Of a DNA stretch of 64,000 bases, positions 7,675-16,563 are shown one piece after another (within the stretch, counting starts at the first letter, position 1; each line of letters opens with the position of its first letter). The DNA is from an uncultured Coriobacteriia bacterium (GTDB taxonomy: Bacteria > Actinomycetota > Coriobacteriia > Coriobacteriales > Eggerthellaceae), in the NCBI GenBank assembly GCA_949288145.1, contig CASEJD010000121.1, forward strand, positions 1 through 64,000, in the 5' to 3' direction. Made by a program: the position numbers and the translations under genes. The notes under the pieces are model-generated. The model did not search any database. It was not told where the DNA came from and saw nothing but the letters and a program-made list of their open reading frames with translations.

Positions 7675-8964
7675 TTAACGCTCCTCGAAGACCGCGGCGG
7701 CGCGGTAGCCGATGTCGCTGCGGTACTGCTTGCCCTCGAACTCGATGCGGTCGCACGCCTCGTAAGCCAGCTCGCGCGCCTCGGTGAACGTATCAGCCAG
7801 GGCCACGACGTTCAGCACGCGTCCGCCGTTGGTGATGAGCTCGCCGTCGGCGTTGTGGGCGGTGCCAGCGTGGAAGACCTTCACTCCCTCCAGCTCCTCC
7901 GCGTCGTCGACGCCCAGGATGACCTTGCCCTTCTCGTACGAGCCAGGGTAGCCCTCGCTTGCGAGGACGACGCACACGGCCCACTGGTCGGACCATGCCA
8001 GCTCCACGTCCTCCGGACGGCCGTTGGCGACGGCCCACATGACGTCCACGAGGTCGGACTTCAGGCGCGGCAGGACCACCTGGGTCTCCGGGTCGCCGAA
8101 GCGCGCGTTGAACTCGAGCACCTTTGGGCCTTCCTCGGTCAGCATGAAGCCGCCATAGAGCACGCCGCGGTAGTCATGCTCGAACGGCTCGCGCGCCGTG
8201 GCGGCGGCGGACGTCTCCATGACGTTCACCATGGCCGCCAGCTCCTCGTCGGTCACGATGGGCACCGGCGAGTACACGCCCATGCCACCCGTGTTCGGAC
8301 CGCAGTCGCCGTCGAAGGCGCGCTTGTGGTCCTGCGCCGTGGCCATGCAGAACGCCTTGCCGCCGGTGACGAAGGCGAGCAGGGAGCACTCCGGGCCCAC
8401 CATGCACTCCTCGATGACCACCGTGGCGCCGGCAGCGCCGAACGCGCCGGAGAAGCAGTCGTGCACGGCATCGCGCGCGGCCTCGACCGTCTCGGCCACG
8501 ACGACGCCCTTGCCTGCGGCCAGGCCGTCGGCCTTCACCACGATGGGCGCGCCGAGTTCGTCCACATACGCGAGCGCCGCGGCCTCGTCCGTGAAGCTCT
8601 GGTAGCGAGCGGTCGGGATGCCGTTGGCCTCCATGAACTCCTTGCTGTAGGTCTTAGAGCCCTCGAGCTGCGCGCCCTGCGCGTCCGGGCCGAACACGGC
8701 CACGCCCGCTTCGCGCAGCACGTCGGCCACGCCCGCCACGAGCGGGGCCTCGGGGCCGATGACCACCAGATCGATCGCGTGCTCGCGCGCGAACGCCAGC
8801 ACCGCCGCGCCGTCTTCGGCGTTCAGGCCGGACACGTTCTCCGCGAAGGAGGCCGTGCCGCCGTTGCCGGGCGCAACGTAGAGTTTCTCGCACTTCGGGG
8901 ACTTGGCGAGCGCCCACGCGATCGCATGCTCGCGGCCGCCAGACCCAAGAAGCAGGATGTTCAT
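7675..8964 (-). CDS. purD: Phosphoribosylamine-glycine ligase
   Basis: GAR synthetase (429 residues), an ATP-grasp enzyme that joins phosphoribosylamine and glycine in the second step of purine synthesis. It starts [20 protein letters not shown] and has [15 protein letters not shown] and [13 protein letters not shown], signatures of PurD. Length is normal. The start at 8964 has GGAAGGGAA upstream. It is not directly adjacent to purA or purE; each appears to have its own promoter region, and a 660-base gap filled with repeats separates purD from purA. Confidence 0.97.
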   Translation of the reverse strand: MNILLLGSGGREHAIAWALAKSPKCEKLYVAPGNGGTASFAENVSGLNAEDGAAVLAFAREHAIDLVVIGPEAPLVAGVADVLREAGVAVFGPDAQGAQLEGSKTYSKEFMEANGIPTARYQSFTDEAAALAYVDELGAPIVVKADGLAAGKGVVVAETVEAARDAVHDCFSGAFGAAGATVVIEECMVGPECSLLAFVTGGKAFCMATAQDHKRAFDGDCGPNTGGMGVYSPVPIVTDEELAAMVNVMETSAAATAREPFEHDYRGVLYGGFMLTEEGPKVLEFNARFGDPETQVVLPRLKSDLVDVMWAVANGRPEDVELAWSDQWAVCVVLASEGYPGSYEKGKVILGVDDAEELEGVKVFHAGTAHNADGELITNGGRVLNVVALADTFTEARELAYEACDRIEFEGKQYRSDIGYRAAAVFEER

Positions 8965-9027
8965 GTTCGTTTCCCTTCCGCCGCTCGTCAGAACGGCAAG
9001 AACAATGCAGTCGTTAGTGCGAGAAGA

Positions 9028-9050
9028 ATTCTATCGCGCAACCCGCGATA
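9028..9050 (-). promoter_or_regulatory. Candidate purD -10 box and overlapping inverted repeat
   Basis: The minus strand reads TAGAAT at 9033-9028. Next to it lies an inverted repeat TATCGCG (9032-9038) / CGCGATA (9044-9050), spacing 5. The overlap with the -10 suggests an operator, but no regulator is known. Confidence 0.35.
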
Positions 9051-9202
9051 TTTCTATCACGCTCCCAAAAGCGAAGGCGAAGCGCACCCCCACGTCGCGG
9101 AACGCACGCAAGCGAACGGCGAGCCCGCCGAAACGGCCAAAGCGGAAATGGCAGTAAAGGCGGGCGTTGGAGGGGTGCGCTGCTTCACCAGCACACTCCG
9201 GC

Positions 9203-9348
9203 GATGGCACAAAACCGCCGATGTCGGTGGCACTAGGCCGCTTCCAGCGCGTGTTTTCAGAATGAATGCAGCTTTTCGAGAAATGAATGCGATCATTCGG
9301 CGCACATTCCGCACCGCGTGGCACCGACATCGGCCGTTTTGTGCCATC
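9203..9348. repeat. 31-bp inverted repeat enclosing 84 bp (MITE-like)
   Basis: Bases 9203-9233 and 9318-9348 are reverse complements over 31 bp with two mismatches. The arms start GATGGCACAAAAC and end GTGCCATC. The 84-bp interior has no credible gene. There is no clear target-site duplication, so a mobile-element origin is a guess. It lies in the 660-base gap between purD and purA. Confidence 0.6.
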
Positions 9349-9384
9349 GGAGCCAGGATCCTAACGCCCGCAGGTCCCAAAAGG

Positions 9385-9446
9385 GTCAGCGAAAAGCCCC
9401 ATGGCGCCGAAAATAGGCGGGAACGCGAAGACCGGCCGGACTGATG
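9385..9446. repeat. Truncated copy D of the structured intergenic repeat
   Basis: Begins GTCAGCGA and continues GCCGAAAATAGGCGGGAAC then GCGAAG and CCGG. This matches the left half of copy C (14821-14879) and then breaks off where copy B begins. No right-hand arm is present. Confidence 0.55.
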
Positions 9447-9619
9447 GTTTTGTAGCCCTGGTCGTTCGTAACGTCAGCGAGAAGCGTTCTGGCGCCCTAG
9501 ATAGACCGAAAGCCCCCTGTGGCTGGACTTTGGTCCGCCACAGGGGGCTTAAATGGCTAGATGGGGCGCCAGAACGTTTCGCAGCGTCGGGTCTTCCGCC
9601 GTTCGTCAGAACGGCGGAA
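9447..9619. repeat. Structured intergenic repeat, copy B (double hairpin)
   Basis: Starts GTTTTGTAGCCC, then GTCGTTCGTAACGTCAGCGAG (9461-9481). Outer arm 9482-9497 pairs with 9564-9579 (one G-U). Inner arm 9510-9522 pairs with 9538-9550. Apex GGAC TTTG GTCC at 9525-9536. The left internal spacer has GATAGACC and the right has GGCTAGAT. It ends with CGCAGCGTCG and the hairpin TTCCGCCGTTC (9594-9604) / GAACGGCGGAA (9609-9619), five bases from the purA stop. Confidence 0.88.
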
Positions 9620-9624
9620 TAAAC

Positions 9625-10938
9625 TTACTCCCAGCCGTGCAGGATCGTCTGATCGCGGTCGGGGCCGACGGCGATGATGCTCATGGGCACGCCGACAAGC
9701 TTCTCGAGGTACTCGATGTAGTTGCGCGCGTTCTCGGGCAGCTCCTCGTAGGTGCGGCATTCCGTGATGTCGACGCCCTTCCAACCCGGCAGCTCCTCGT
9801 AGATGGGCTTCGCGTGGAACAGCACGCTCTGCTGCATGGGGAAGTAGTCGTAGCGCACGCCCTCATGCTCGTAGGCCACGCAGACCTTGATGGTGTCGAA
9901 GGCCGACAGCACGTCAAGCTTCGTGAACGCCACGTCCGTCAGGCCGTTCACCTCGGCGGCGTAGCGCGCGATGACCGCATCGAACCAGCCGCAGCGGCGC
10001 TTGCGACCGGTGGTGACGCCGTACTCGTGGCCCACCTGGCACAGCAGCTCGCCGACCTCAGCCTCTTCCGGCGTGCCGCCGTCCTCGGCGAAGCGCTGCT
10101 CTGTCGGGAACGGTCCGGAGCCCACGCGCGTGACGTAGGCCTTCTGGATGCCGAGCACCTTCGTGATGGCCGTGGGGCCCACGCCCGAGCCCGTGGCTGC
10201 GCCGCCGGCGCAGCAGGACGAGGACGTGACGAAGGGGTAGGTGCCGTGATCGATGTCGAGCAGCGTGCCCTGAGCGCCCTCGAACAGGACGTTCTTGCCG
10301 TCGCGCAGCGCGTCGTTGAGCAGCTGAGCGGTCTCTGCCATGTACGGCTTCAGGATGCGCGCGTACGGCAGGTACTCTTCGCAGATTTCTTCCACCGTGT
10401 AGGTGTGCAAGCCGTAAATCTTCTCGAGAATGGAGTTCTTCTGGGCGAGCGCGGTCTCTACCTTCAGGCGGAAGATCTTCTCGTCCATGAGGTCTTGCAC
10501 GCGAATGCCGCGGCGCGAGGCCTTGTCCTGGTAGCAGGGGCCGATGCCGCGCTTCGTGGTGCCGATCTTGTTCTCGCCGAGGCGCTTTTCATCGGCGCCG
10601 TCGAGGTCTTTGTGGTACGGCATGATGACGTGGGCGTCGCAGGAAATCTTCAGGCGCTCGCAGGAGATACCCTCCGCCTCGAGCATGGCCATTTCCTTCA
10701 CGAGCACGCCCGGGTCGATGACCACGCCGTTGCCGATGACCGGCACGGCCGTTTCGTACATGACGCCGGACGGCATAAGGTGCAGCGCCAGCTTCTTGTC
10801 GCCATGGATGACGGTGTGACCTGCGTTGTTGCCGCCCTGATAGCGCACGACGTAATCGTAATCGCGCGCGATGAGGTCGGTGATCTTACCTTTGCCCTCG
10901 TCGCCCCACTGGGCGCCGACCAGAACGGTGGATGGCAT
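9625..10938 (-). CDS. purA: Adenylosuccinate synthetase
   Basis: GTP-dependent enzyme joining IMP and aspartate, the first step from IMP to AMP. The 437-residue product has the N-terminal [11 protein letters not shown] loop (residues 8-18), [20 protein letters not shown], and [12 protein letters not shown] near the C-terminal third. Length fits the family. The ATG at 10938 has GAGAGGGG upstream. The stop is followed by repeat copy B. Confidence 0.97.
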   Translation of the reverse strand: MPSTVLVGAQWGDEGKGKITDLIARDYDYVVRYQGGNNAGHTVIHGDKKLALHLMPSGVMYETAVPVIGNGVVIDPGVLVKEMAMLEAEGISCERLKISCDAHVIMPYHKDLDGADEKRLGENKIGTTKRGIGPCYQDKASRRGIRVQDLMDEKIFRLKVETALAQKNSILEKIYGLHTYTVEEICEEYLPYARILKPYMAETAQLLNDALRDGKNVLFEGAQGTLLDIDHGTYPFVTSSSCCAGGAATGSGVGPTAITKVLGIQKAYVTRVGSGPFPTEQRFAEDGGTPEEAEVGELLCQVGHEYGVTTGRKRRCGWFDAVIARYAAEVNGLTDVAFTKLDVLSAFDTIKVCVAYEHEGVRYDYFPMQQSVLFHAKPIYEELPGWKGVDITECRTYEELPENARNYIEYLEKLVGVPMSIIAVGPDRDQTILHGWE

Positions 10939-11101
10939 GGGTGCCCCTCTCGGTTAGCAGCTTCTGCGGTGCGCGCGGGCGTCCGTGCGGAAACCACGCG
11001 CGAACAGTCATTATATTACAGAGCCACCGAATCGCGCGAATGCTCGACGAGCGTGTCGCTCCGGGGACGCGATAGGCTTCGCGCTCTCGCTTCGCTGTTC
11101 A

Positions 11102-11127
11102 GAAAGTCCGGCAGAGGCCGGACTTTC
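11102..11127. terminator. Hairpin between purA and the YhaN-like gene
   Basis: Arms GAAAGTCCGGC (11102-11112) and GCCGGACTTTC (11117-11127), perfect 11 bp. It likely ends the YhaO-YhaN operon that runs leftward, though the T-run after the stem is short. Confidence 0.6.
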
Positions 11128-11175
11128 TTCATGCGTTCCCGGAACAGCACATCACCGAAGCAGCCAACCGAGGGA

Positions 11176-13386
11176 TTAGAGCTTAATAAGGTTCAGCTTG
11201 GGGTCGACTTTCTGCATGAGCTTCGCCATGTCCTTGTGGCAGGTGAACATGATGACCTGTCGGGTGCGGGCCAGCTCGGCGAGCGCCTCGGCGGCACCGC
11301 GGCGGCGTTCGTCGTCGAAGTTCACGAGGATGTCGTCGGCCAGAATGGGCACGGCGCGGCCCACGTTGTCCGCCGCCGTCAGCAGGGCGATGCGCAGCGA
11401 GAGATAGAGCTGCTGGCATGTGCCGAGCGACAGGTGCAGCGGATCGCGCTCGGTCTTGAATGCGTCCACCACCGAAAGCCGGCCGCGCTCGCTCATGCGC
11501 ACTTCCGTCCACACGCCGCCGGTCATGCGTGCCATCAGGCGGCTGGCCTGGGCGTACACTTCGGGCTGGCTGCGGCTTTCCCACACGGCGATGGCGGAGC
11601 TCAGCATGGCGCGCGCCAGCAGCAGGCGCGCGTAGGCATCGCAGCTTTCGTTCAGGCGCGTCTGGATGCGCTCCGCCTCGAACTTGAGCGCTTCGAAGCG
11701 GTGTTCTTCGCGCGCCGCGGCAAGGATGCTCTTAAGCTCACCGGCACGGTGGTTCGCGCGGTCGAGGGCCTCTTGCAGGCCATCACGCTGCTGCACCTTC
11801 GCGGCGAGCGCCTGGGACAACGTGGCCGCCGAAACGGGCACGCCGGGCGCAAGCCCTACGGACGCGTGCGCAGCGGAGAGCTCGCGCTCGAGCGCGTCGC
11901 GCTGGGCGTACACCTCGTCCAAGCGGGACTCCACGGACGCGCGCTGCGACACGATCGCCTGCCGGCGCTGCGCGTACAGGCGCAGTTGGGCGCGCGCCTC
12001 CTTCGCATTGTCGAGCAGCGTGCGCGCATGGCGCAGCGAGCCGTGCGCGCCAGCAAGCCCGACGCTCTCCAGGTACGCCGCGATGGTCTGGTTGTGCTCA
12101 GCCAGGTCGGCCTCGCAGGTTTCGAGCTTCTTCTCGTCCTGCAGCATGACCCACCGCAGGCTCTGCTGCCGGTCACCGCGCTGCTCTTCGCGGTGCGGCG
12201 GGCGGAACAGGAGCACCATGGCGGCGATGGCCATGAGCACGCCGCAGATGACAAGGCCCACGCCAATCATGCTGATTGACAGGCTGCGGTTCATGCGACC
12301 GATCACGAACGTGGGGATGCCTGCGCCCAAGAGCACGATGGGTAGCAGCGTCGAGATGACGAGCTGCGCGCTGCGCTGGCCTGAGCGCGGTGCGGAGCCC
12401 TCCTGCAATCCTTCGCTCTCCATGAACGCGCGGTAGCTTGCCGTGGACGTGCGGTTGTTCTCGCGCGCGATCTCCACCGCGTGCTCCCGGCGAGCGCGCT
12501 CTTCCGCCAGGTTGTCGAGCGTCTCGCGCAAGCGCGCGTCCGCCGCGTCGTCGAGCGCAGCTAGGTCGGGGGCGACGCTGGCGCGGAACCGGCTTTCGTC
12601 ACGGCGCGCGTCCTGCTCCTGGGCATTCAGCTGCGCGATACGCTCGTCGGCGTCGGCGATGCTCTCGTCCAGGCGCGCCAATGTCGCCTGCGCCGCCGTG
12701 AGCCGTTCGATCTCCGCGTTGAGCGCGCGCAGGCGCTCTTGCAGGTCGACGCGCTGCGGTTCGAGCTCGCGCAGCTCCTTGTCCTGCTCCTTCGCGCGCT
12801 CGGACTCCTCCGCCGCCTGTGCCACCTGCGCGCGCAGCTCCTCTCGGCGAGCGCGCAGGTTCGCGATGGAGTCCTCGGCTCCTGCTGCGCGCGAGGTCAG
12901 CGCGGCCAGGCGCTCGTTCACTTCGGCCAGCGCATGTGCAGGCGAAGCCGCCGTGCCTGAACCTGCCGTGAGCAGGCGCGCTGTGACGTCCGGCGTGTTC
13001 CGCAACGAGCGCAGCTCGTCGCTCGTGAGCGAGAACATGGTGGTGAACGTCTCTTTGTCGATGTCGTCGAAGAGCGCGAGCGCTTCGGAAGCGCCCTGCA
13101 GCCCGTCGGCGTTGCGGGCGCGCGAGACCTCGTGCTCGGCGCCGGTCTTCTCGTCAACAAAGACCATGCTGCCGGTGCGCTCGATGCCCGCGGGACGGTA
13201 CGTGTTGCGGGCGCCACGGTCGGCCTCCCAGCCGAACAGTACGCCTTCGATGAATTTCGCCGTGGTGGTCTTTCCGGCCTCGTTCTTGCCGTAGACCACG
13301 TTCATGCCCGGCTTGAACGGGCCGATGCGCTTGTCCAAGAACGCACCGAACCCCCGCATGCGCAGTCGCTCCAAGAACACGCTCAT
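11176..13386 (-). CDS. YhaN-like SMC/Rad50-type ATPase with two membrane segments
   Basis: A 736-residue AAA ATPase with Rad50/SbcC layout. Walker A is GKNEAGKT at residues 33-40. A long coiled coil follows, interrupted near residues 350-400 by two hydrophobic segments (QLVISTLLPIVLLGAGIPTF and SMIGVGLVICGVLMAIAAMV). The ABC-type signature LHLSLGTCQQLYLSLR and Walker B PILADDILVNFDDE lie near the C-terminus. The membrane segments in the coil match Bacillus YhaN rather than classic SbcC. Its start overlaps the stop of the nuclease gene as ATGA, so the two proteins probably form one complex in DNA end processing at the membrane. Confidence 0.85.
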   Translation of the reverse strand: MSVFLERLRMRGFGAFLDKRIGPFKPGMNVVYGKNEAGKTTTAKFIEGVLFGWEADRGARNTYRPAGIERTGSMVFVDEKTGAEHEVSRARNADGLQGASEALALFDDIDKETFTTMFSLTSDELRSLRNTPDVTARLLTAGSGTAASPAHALAEVNERLAALTSRAAGAEDSIANLRARREELRAQVAQAAEESERAKEQDKELRELEPQRVDLQERLRALNAEIERLTAAQATLARLDESIADADERIAQLNAQEQDARRDESRFRASVAPDLAALDDAADARLRETLDNLAEERARREHAVEIARENNRTSTASYRAFMESEGLQEGSAPRSGQRSAQLVISTLLPIVLLGAGIPTFVIGRMNRSLSISMIGVGLVICGVLMAIAAMVLLFRPPHREEQRGDRQQSLRWVMLQDEKKLETCEADLAEHNQTIAAYLESVGLAGAHGSLRHARTLLDNAKEARAQLRLYAQRRQAIVSQRASVESRLDEVYAQRDALERELSAAHASVGLAPGVPVSAATLSQALAAKVQQRDGLQEALDRANHRAGELKSILAAAREEHRFEALKFEAERIQTRLNESCDAYARLLLARAMLSSAIAVWESRSQPEVYAQASRLMARMTGGVWTEVRMSERGRLSVVDAFKTERDPLHLSLGTCQQLYLSLRIALLTAADNVGRAVPILADDILVNFDDERRRGAAEALAELARTRQVIMFTCHKDMAKLMQKVDPKLNLIKL

Positions 13387-14651
13387 GAGGCGTCTCCCGA
13401 TCCGAGCAGCATATCGAGCACCAGGTGCTCCGCACCTTGAGAAAGCTCGCCCACCGAGCGCTCCGTCGACGACGGTAACGTCATGCCCAGCTTCAGGAAC
13501 TCGTCTTGCAGCAGCGCGCGCTCGGCCAACTCGTCGCCATGCAGCGCATCTGCCGCCTGCATGAACACGGCAGGGAACAGCCCTTCGCGCAGAAGCGCAT
13601 CGCGGTCGAGCGGTTGGGTGGTGGCATCCACCAGCGCGTCGCAGAAGAAGACGGAGTACCCGTGGTTCAATCCCGCGCGCACGTCCTCGAGCACGCCCGG
13701 ACGCTGGAGCAGCCCGTGCAGGGGAGTAGCGCCCGTGAGCGTGACGCGCGTGACCATCTCTTCGCAGTGGGCGTCGCCGTTCGCGCGGAATTCCTCGCGC
13801 ATAATCTTCTCTTGTACTGCCGTGAGGCTTTCAAGGCCCGACACGTCTACCGTCAGGCGCTCCCACACGACCGACGCCGTGGGGATGAACTCTGCAGTGT
13901 TCGGCAGGCCTTCTTCCAGCGTGACGTGCCAGACACCGCGCGGGCCGGTCTCTTTGATGTCGCGGCCTTGGACGACTCCGGAAAACGCAATATGCGGGTT
14001 CTCCGGCATGTCCTGCCAGGGCATGTGCACGTGGCCGCACGCCCAATAATCGACGCCGCGAGCATAGAGGGCGTTCGGGTCGCACGGTGCTTTCAGTCGG
14101 TCAAGGTGCAGGCCGGTGTGCAGCACGCCCACCGCGAACGGCGCAGTCGCGCCCAACGCCTCCTCGGCTGCTTCACGTGAAACACCCGCGCTAATGTCCT
14201 CGGTGTGCGACCACGTCTGGTTGTAGTACCCGCGGCCACCGAGCAGCGCGAGCGGCTCGCCACCGCGCTCGTACAGGAAGAACGACGGCTTGTCAGCGCT
14301 GAACATGTGGGCGTTATCAGGCAGATCAACCATGCGCCCTTGCCATGAGGTGTACGGGTCGTGGTTGCCGGTGCAGAAGTACACAGGGATGCCTGCGCGC
14401 TGCAATCGCCTGCAGCCCTTGGCGAAGTGGACGTAGTCAGCGTACGAGCCGCGCGAGGTGTCAAAAATGTCGCCCGCAATGACGACGAAGTCCACCGCAC
14501 GGTCGATGGCGGCTTCGATCACGCGGTCGAACGCCTCGGGGATAGCCCGGAGCATGCGGTCAGCCCACGCCTCGGAAAGCGCGCGCAACCCCCTGAACGG
14601 TGCGCCCAGGTGCACGTCGGCGGCGTGTATGAACGTGATCTTTCTACCCAT
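13383..14651 (-). CDS. YhaO-like metallophosphoesterase (SbcD/Mre11-type nuclease)
   Basis: A 422-residue calcineurin-like phosphoesterase. Metal-binding motifs are visible in order: HAADVHLG (residues 9-16), VVIAGDIFD, CTGNHDPYTSW and ACGHVHMP. This is the Mre11/SbcD order. It is the first gene of a two-gene operon with the YhaN-like ATPase and overlaps it by ATGA. A parS-like site with one mismatch lies inside the gene (14169-14184), where it encodes VSRE. Confidence 0.9.
   Translation of the reverse strand: MGRKITFIHAADVHLGAPFRGLRALSEAWADRMLRAIPEAFDRVIEAAIDRAVDFVVIAGDIFDTSRGSYADYVHFAKGCRRLQRAGIPVYFCTGNHDPYTSWQGRMVDLPDNAHMFSADKPSFFLYERGGEPLALLGGRGYYNQTWSHTEDISAGVSREAAEEALGATAPFAVGVLHTGLHLDRLKAPCDPNALYARGVDYWACGHVHMPWQDMPENPHIAFSGVVQGRDIKETGPRGVWHVTLEEGLPNTAEFIPTASVVWERLTVDVSGLESLTAVQEKIMREEFRANGDAHCEEMVTRVTLTGATPLHGLLQRPGVLEDVRAGLNHGYSVFFCDALVDATTQPLDRDALLREGLFPAVFMQAADALHGDELAERALLQDEFLKLGMTLPSSTERSVGELSQGAEHLVLDMLLGSGDAS
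14169..14184. promoter_or_regulatory. parS: parS-like site (one mismatch) inside the YhaO-like gene
   Basis: TGCTTCACGTGAAACA differs from the palindromic parS consensus TGTTTCACGTGAAACA at position 3 only. It lies about 20 kb from the origin, within coding sequence. Confidence 0.65.
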
Positions 14652-14742
14652 GGGGGCAGTGTAGCGCGAAACATCATCCTGAACCGTCGAGGCTTCGAGA
14701 ATCTCAGCAACATACCGCGCGAAGGGTCCTTTTATCTCACAG

Positions 14743-14791
14743 GTCGTTCGTAACGATAGCGAGGTGCATCCGCCGTTCGTCAGAACGGCGG
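14743..14791. repeat. Internally deleted copy of the structured repeat
   Basis: GTCGTTCGTAACGATAGCGAG is followed after six bases by the family's end hairpin CCGCCGTTCGTCAGAACGGCGG split as 14770-14791. The central double hairpin is missing. Confidence 0.6.
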
Positions 14792-14808
14792 GACCCTTAG
14801 TCCCACAG

Positions 14809-14971
14809 GTCGTTCGTAGAGTCAGCGAGAAGCGCGCTCGGGCCGAAGATAGACGGGAACGCGAAGGCGGGCTGGCCTGGAGGGCCGCCCACCTTCGGGT
14901 TCGCGGCTAGATTCGGCGTGAGAGCGCTTCGCAGCGGCAGCCCGTTCCGGCGCCCGTTAGGGCGCCGGAAC
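14809..14971. repeat. Structured intergenic repeat, copy C (divergent double hairpin)
   Basis: Head GTCGTTCGTAGAGTCAGCGAG (14809-14829). Outer arm 14830-14847 pairs with 14912-14929 with three mismatches. Inner arm GAACGCGAAGG pairs with CCTTCGGGTTC with one mismatch. The apex is CTGGCC, TGGAG, GGCCG, replacing the GGAC/GTCC of A and B by a compensated GGCC/GGCC. Spacers keep GATAGACG and GGCTAGA. The end hairpin is GTTCCGGCGCCC (14944-14955) / GGGCGCCGGAAC (14960-14971), which overlaps the 3' end of dnaB. Confidence 0.75.
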
Positions 14972-16366
14972 GTAGGCCTCATCGATGAAGTTCATGAAGC
15001 GCGTGTGCTCGGCGCTGAACGATAGCGTGATGTCGCGCGTGGGGCCGTTACGGTGCTTCGCCACGATGATCTCTGCCGTGCCCAGGTCGGGGCGGCCGTC
15101 CTGCTCTGCCTCCATCTCGTCCATGCTGCGGTCGATGAACATGACGATGTCGGCGTCCTGCTCGATGGAGCCGGACTCGCGCAGGTCAGAGAGCATCGGG
15201 CGCTTCTTGCCGCGCATCTCGACGGCACGGGAAAGCTGCGAGAGCGCGATGACCGGCATGTTCATCTCTTTCGCAAGGACCTTGAGGCCACGGGAGATCT
15301 CACCGACCTCGACGGCGCGGTTGCCGTCGGCGCGGGCGCGGGGCGGCTGCATGAGCTGCAGGTAGTCGACCACAATCAGGCCCTTCTCCTTGCTGCGCAG
15401 CTCGCGTCGAGCCTTTGCGCGCAGCTCGAGGATGGAGAGCGCCGGCGTGTCGTCGATGTAGATGTCCAAGTTGTACAGCGTGTTCGACGCTTCGATGATG
15501 GCCATCCAGTCCGAGTCGGTCATGCGACCCTGGCGCACATTGCCCAGGTTCACGCGCGCTTCCGAGCACAGGATGCGCTGCGTAAGCTGCGAAGCTGACA
15601 TTTCGAGCGAGAGGAAGGCCACCGTGGTGCCCGCCTTCGCCGCATTCACGGCCAGGTTCAGCGCGAACGACGTCTTGCCGACGCCGGGTCGCGCGGCCAG
15701 GATGACCAGGTCGCCGCCGCGGAAGCCGCCGAAGAGCTCGTCGAGGTCTTTGAAACCGCTCGGGACGCCCGCCATGTGCGTTTGCTGCTGCGCGAGCTGG
15801 GTGATCTCGTCCATGGCGCTCGTGAGCAGGCTGTCCATCTTCGTGAACGCGGAGCTCACGCGCTTTTCCGTCACGTTGAAGAGCGTCTTCTCAGCCTCTT
15901 CCACCACCACGTTCAAATCGTCCGGCGCGTCGTACGCCAACGCGCGGATGTCCGCGGATGCGTAGATGAGCTCGCGCAGGATGGCCGTGCGCTTCACGAT
16001 ATCGGCATGGTTCGCCCAGTTCGTGAGCGCGAAGGTGTTATCGGCAAGGTCGGCCAGGTACGCGCGGCCGCCAGCTGCCTCGAGCTGACCGTTCGCCTGC
16101 AGCGTGTCCGCCAGCGCGATCGGATCGACCGGGATATGGCGCAAATTCAGATCGCACATCGCCTCGAAGATGATGCGGTGCGACGGCCGGAAGAAATTCT
16201 CCGGCTTCAGGCGCATCATGACCTCCGTGAGCGCGTCGGCGTTGAGCATGCTCGCCGCCAGGACGGATTTTTCCGCCTCGATGTTCTGCGGCAGGCCGCG
16301 GCGCGACCCGCCTTCCTCGGCAGGGTCGGTCGTCCGCGCGGTGCGATCGTCGGTGCCAGATGCCAT
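14957..16366 (-). CDS. dnaB: Replicative DNA helicase
   Basis: Hexameric helicase that unwinds the fork (469 residues). The N-terminal domain begins near LPQNIEAEKSVLAASMLN. The RecA-like domain has Walker A LAARPGVGKTSFALN at about residue 225, LSLEMSASQL, and Walker B LIVVDYLQLMQ. Length and motifs are normal; no intein. The start at 16366 has GGGGAGG upstream. It follows the rpsF-ssb-rpsR-rplI operon, separated by a terminator. Its last codons (VPAP and the stop) lie within a perfect 12-bp hairpin whose loop holds the stop codon. Confidence 0.97.
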   Translation of the reverse strand: MASGTDDRTARTTDPAEEGGSRRGLPQNIEAEKSVLAASMLNADALTEVMMRLKPENFFRPSHRIIFEAMCDLNLRHIPVDPIALADTLQANGQLEAAGGRAYLADLADNTFALTNWANHADIVKRTAILRELIYASADIRALAYDAPDDLNVVVEEAEKTLFNVTEKRVSSAFTKMDSLLTSAMDEITQLAQQQTHMAGVPSGFKDLDELFGGFRGGDLVILAARPGVGKTSFALNLAVNAAKAGTTVAFLSLEMSASQLTQRILCSEARVNLGNVRQGRMTDSDWMAIIEASNTLYNLDIYIDDTPALSILELRAKARRELRSKEKGLIVVDYLQLMQPPRARADGNRAVEVGEISRGLKVLAKEMNMPVIALSQLSRAVEMRGKKRPMLSDLRESGSIEQDADIVMFIDRSMDEMEAEQDGRPDLGTAEIIVAKHRNGPTRDITLSFSAEHTRFMNFIDEAYVPAP

Positions 16367-16514
16367 AGTCCCTCCCCATGCCTCGGAAACAGTGCGTCCT
16401 GCCAGTATACAGAAGGCGCGCGAAAGCGCCGTGGACTTCGTGCGTGAGTTGATAGCCTGAAAGCCGCCCGAATAGCCTGAAAGGACAGGCGACTATGGGC
16501 CAACCATATAAAAA

Positions 16515-16541
16515 GAGACCTGGGCGATGTGCCCAGGTCTC
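16515..16541 (-). terminator. Terminator of the rpsF-ssb-rpsR-rplI operon
   Basis: Arms GAGACCTGGGC (16515-16525) and GCCCAGGTCTC (16531-16541), followed on the minus strand by TTTTTATA. Confidence 0.9.
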
Positions 16542-16563
16542 GCATGCGTGAAGCGGAGCTGCG

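Noticed and set aside
9057-9380. 107-residue frame over the inverted repeat near purD
   Set aside because: It lies across the palindrome and has no ribosome site or protein-like pattern.
9557-12279. Long plus-strand frame across purA and the YhaN-like gene
   Set aside because: Spans two well-supported minus-strand genes and the repeat; composition is that of an antisense shadow.
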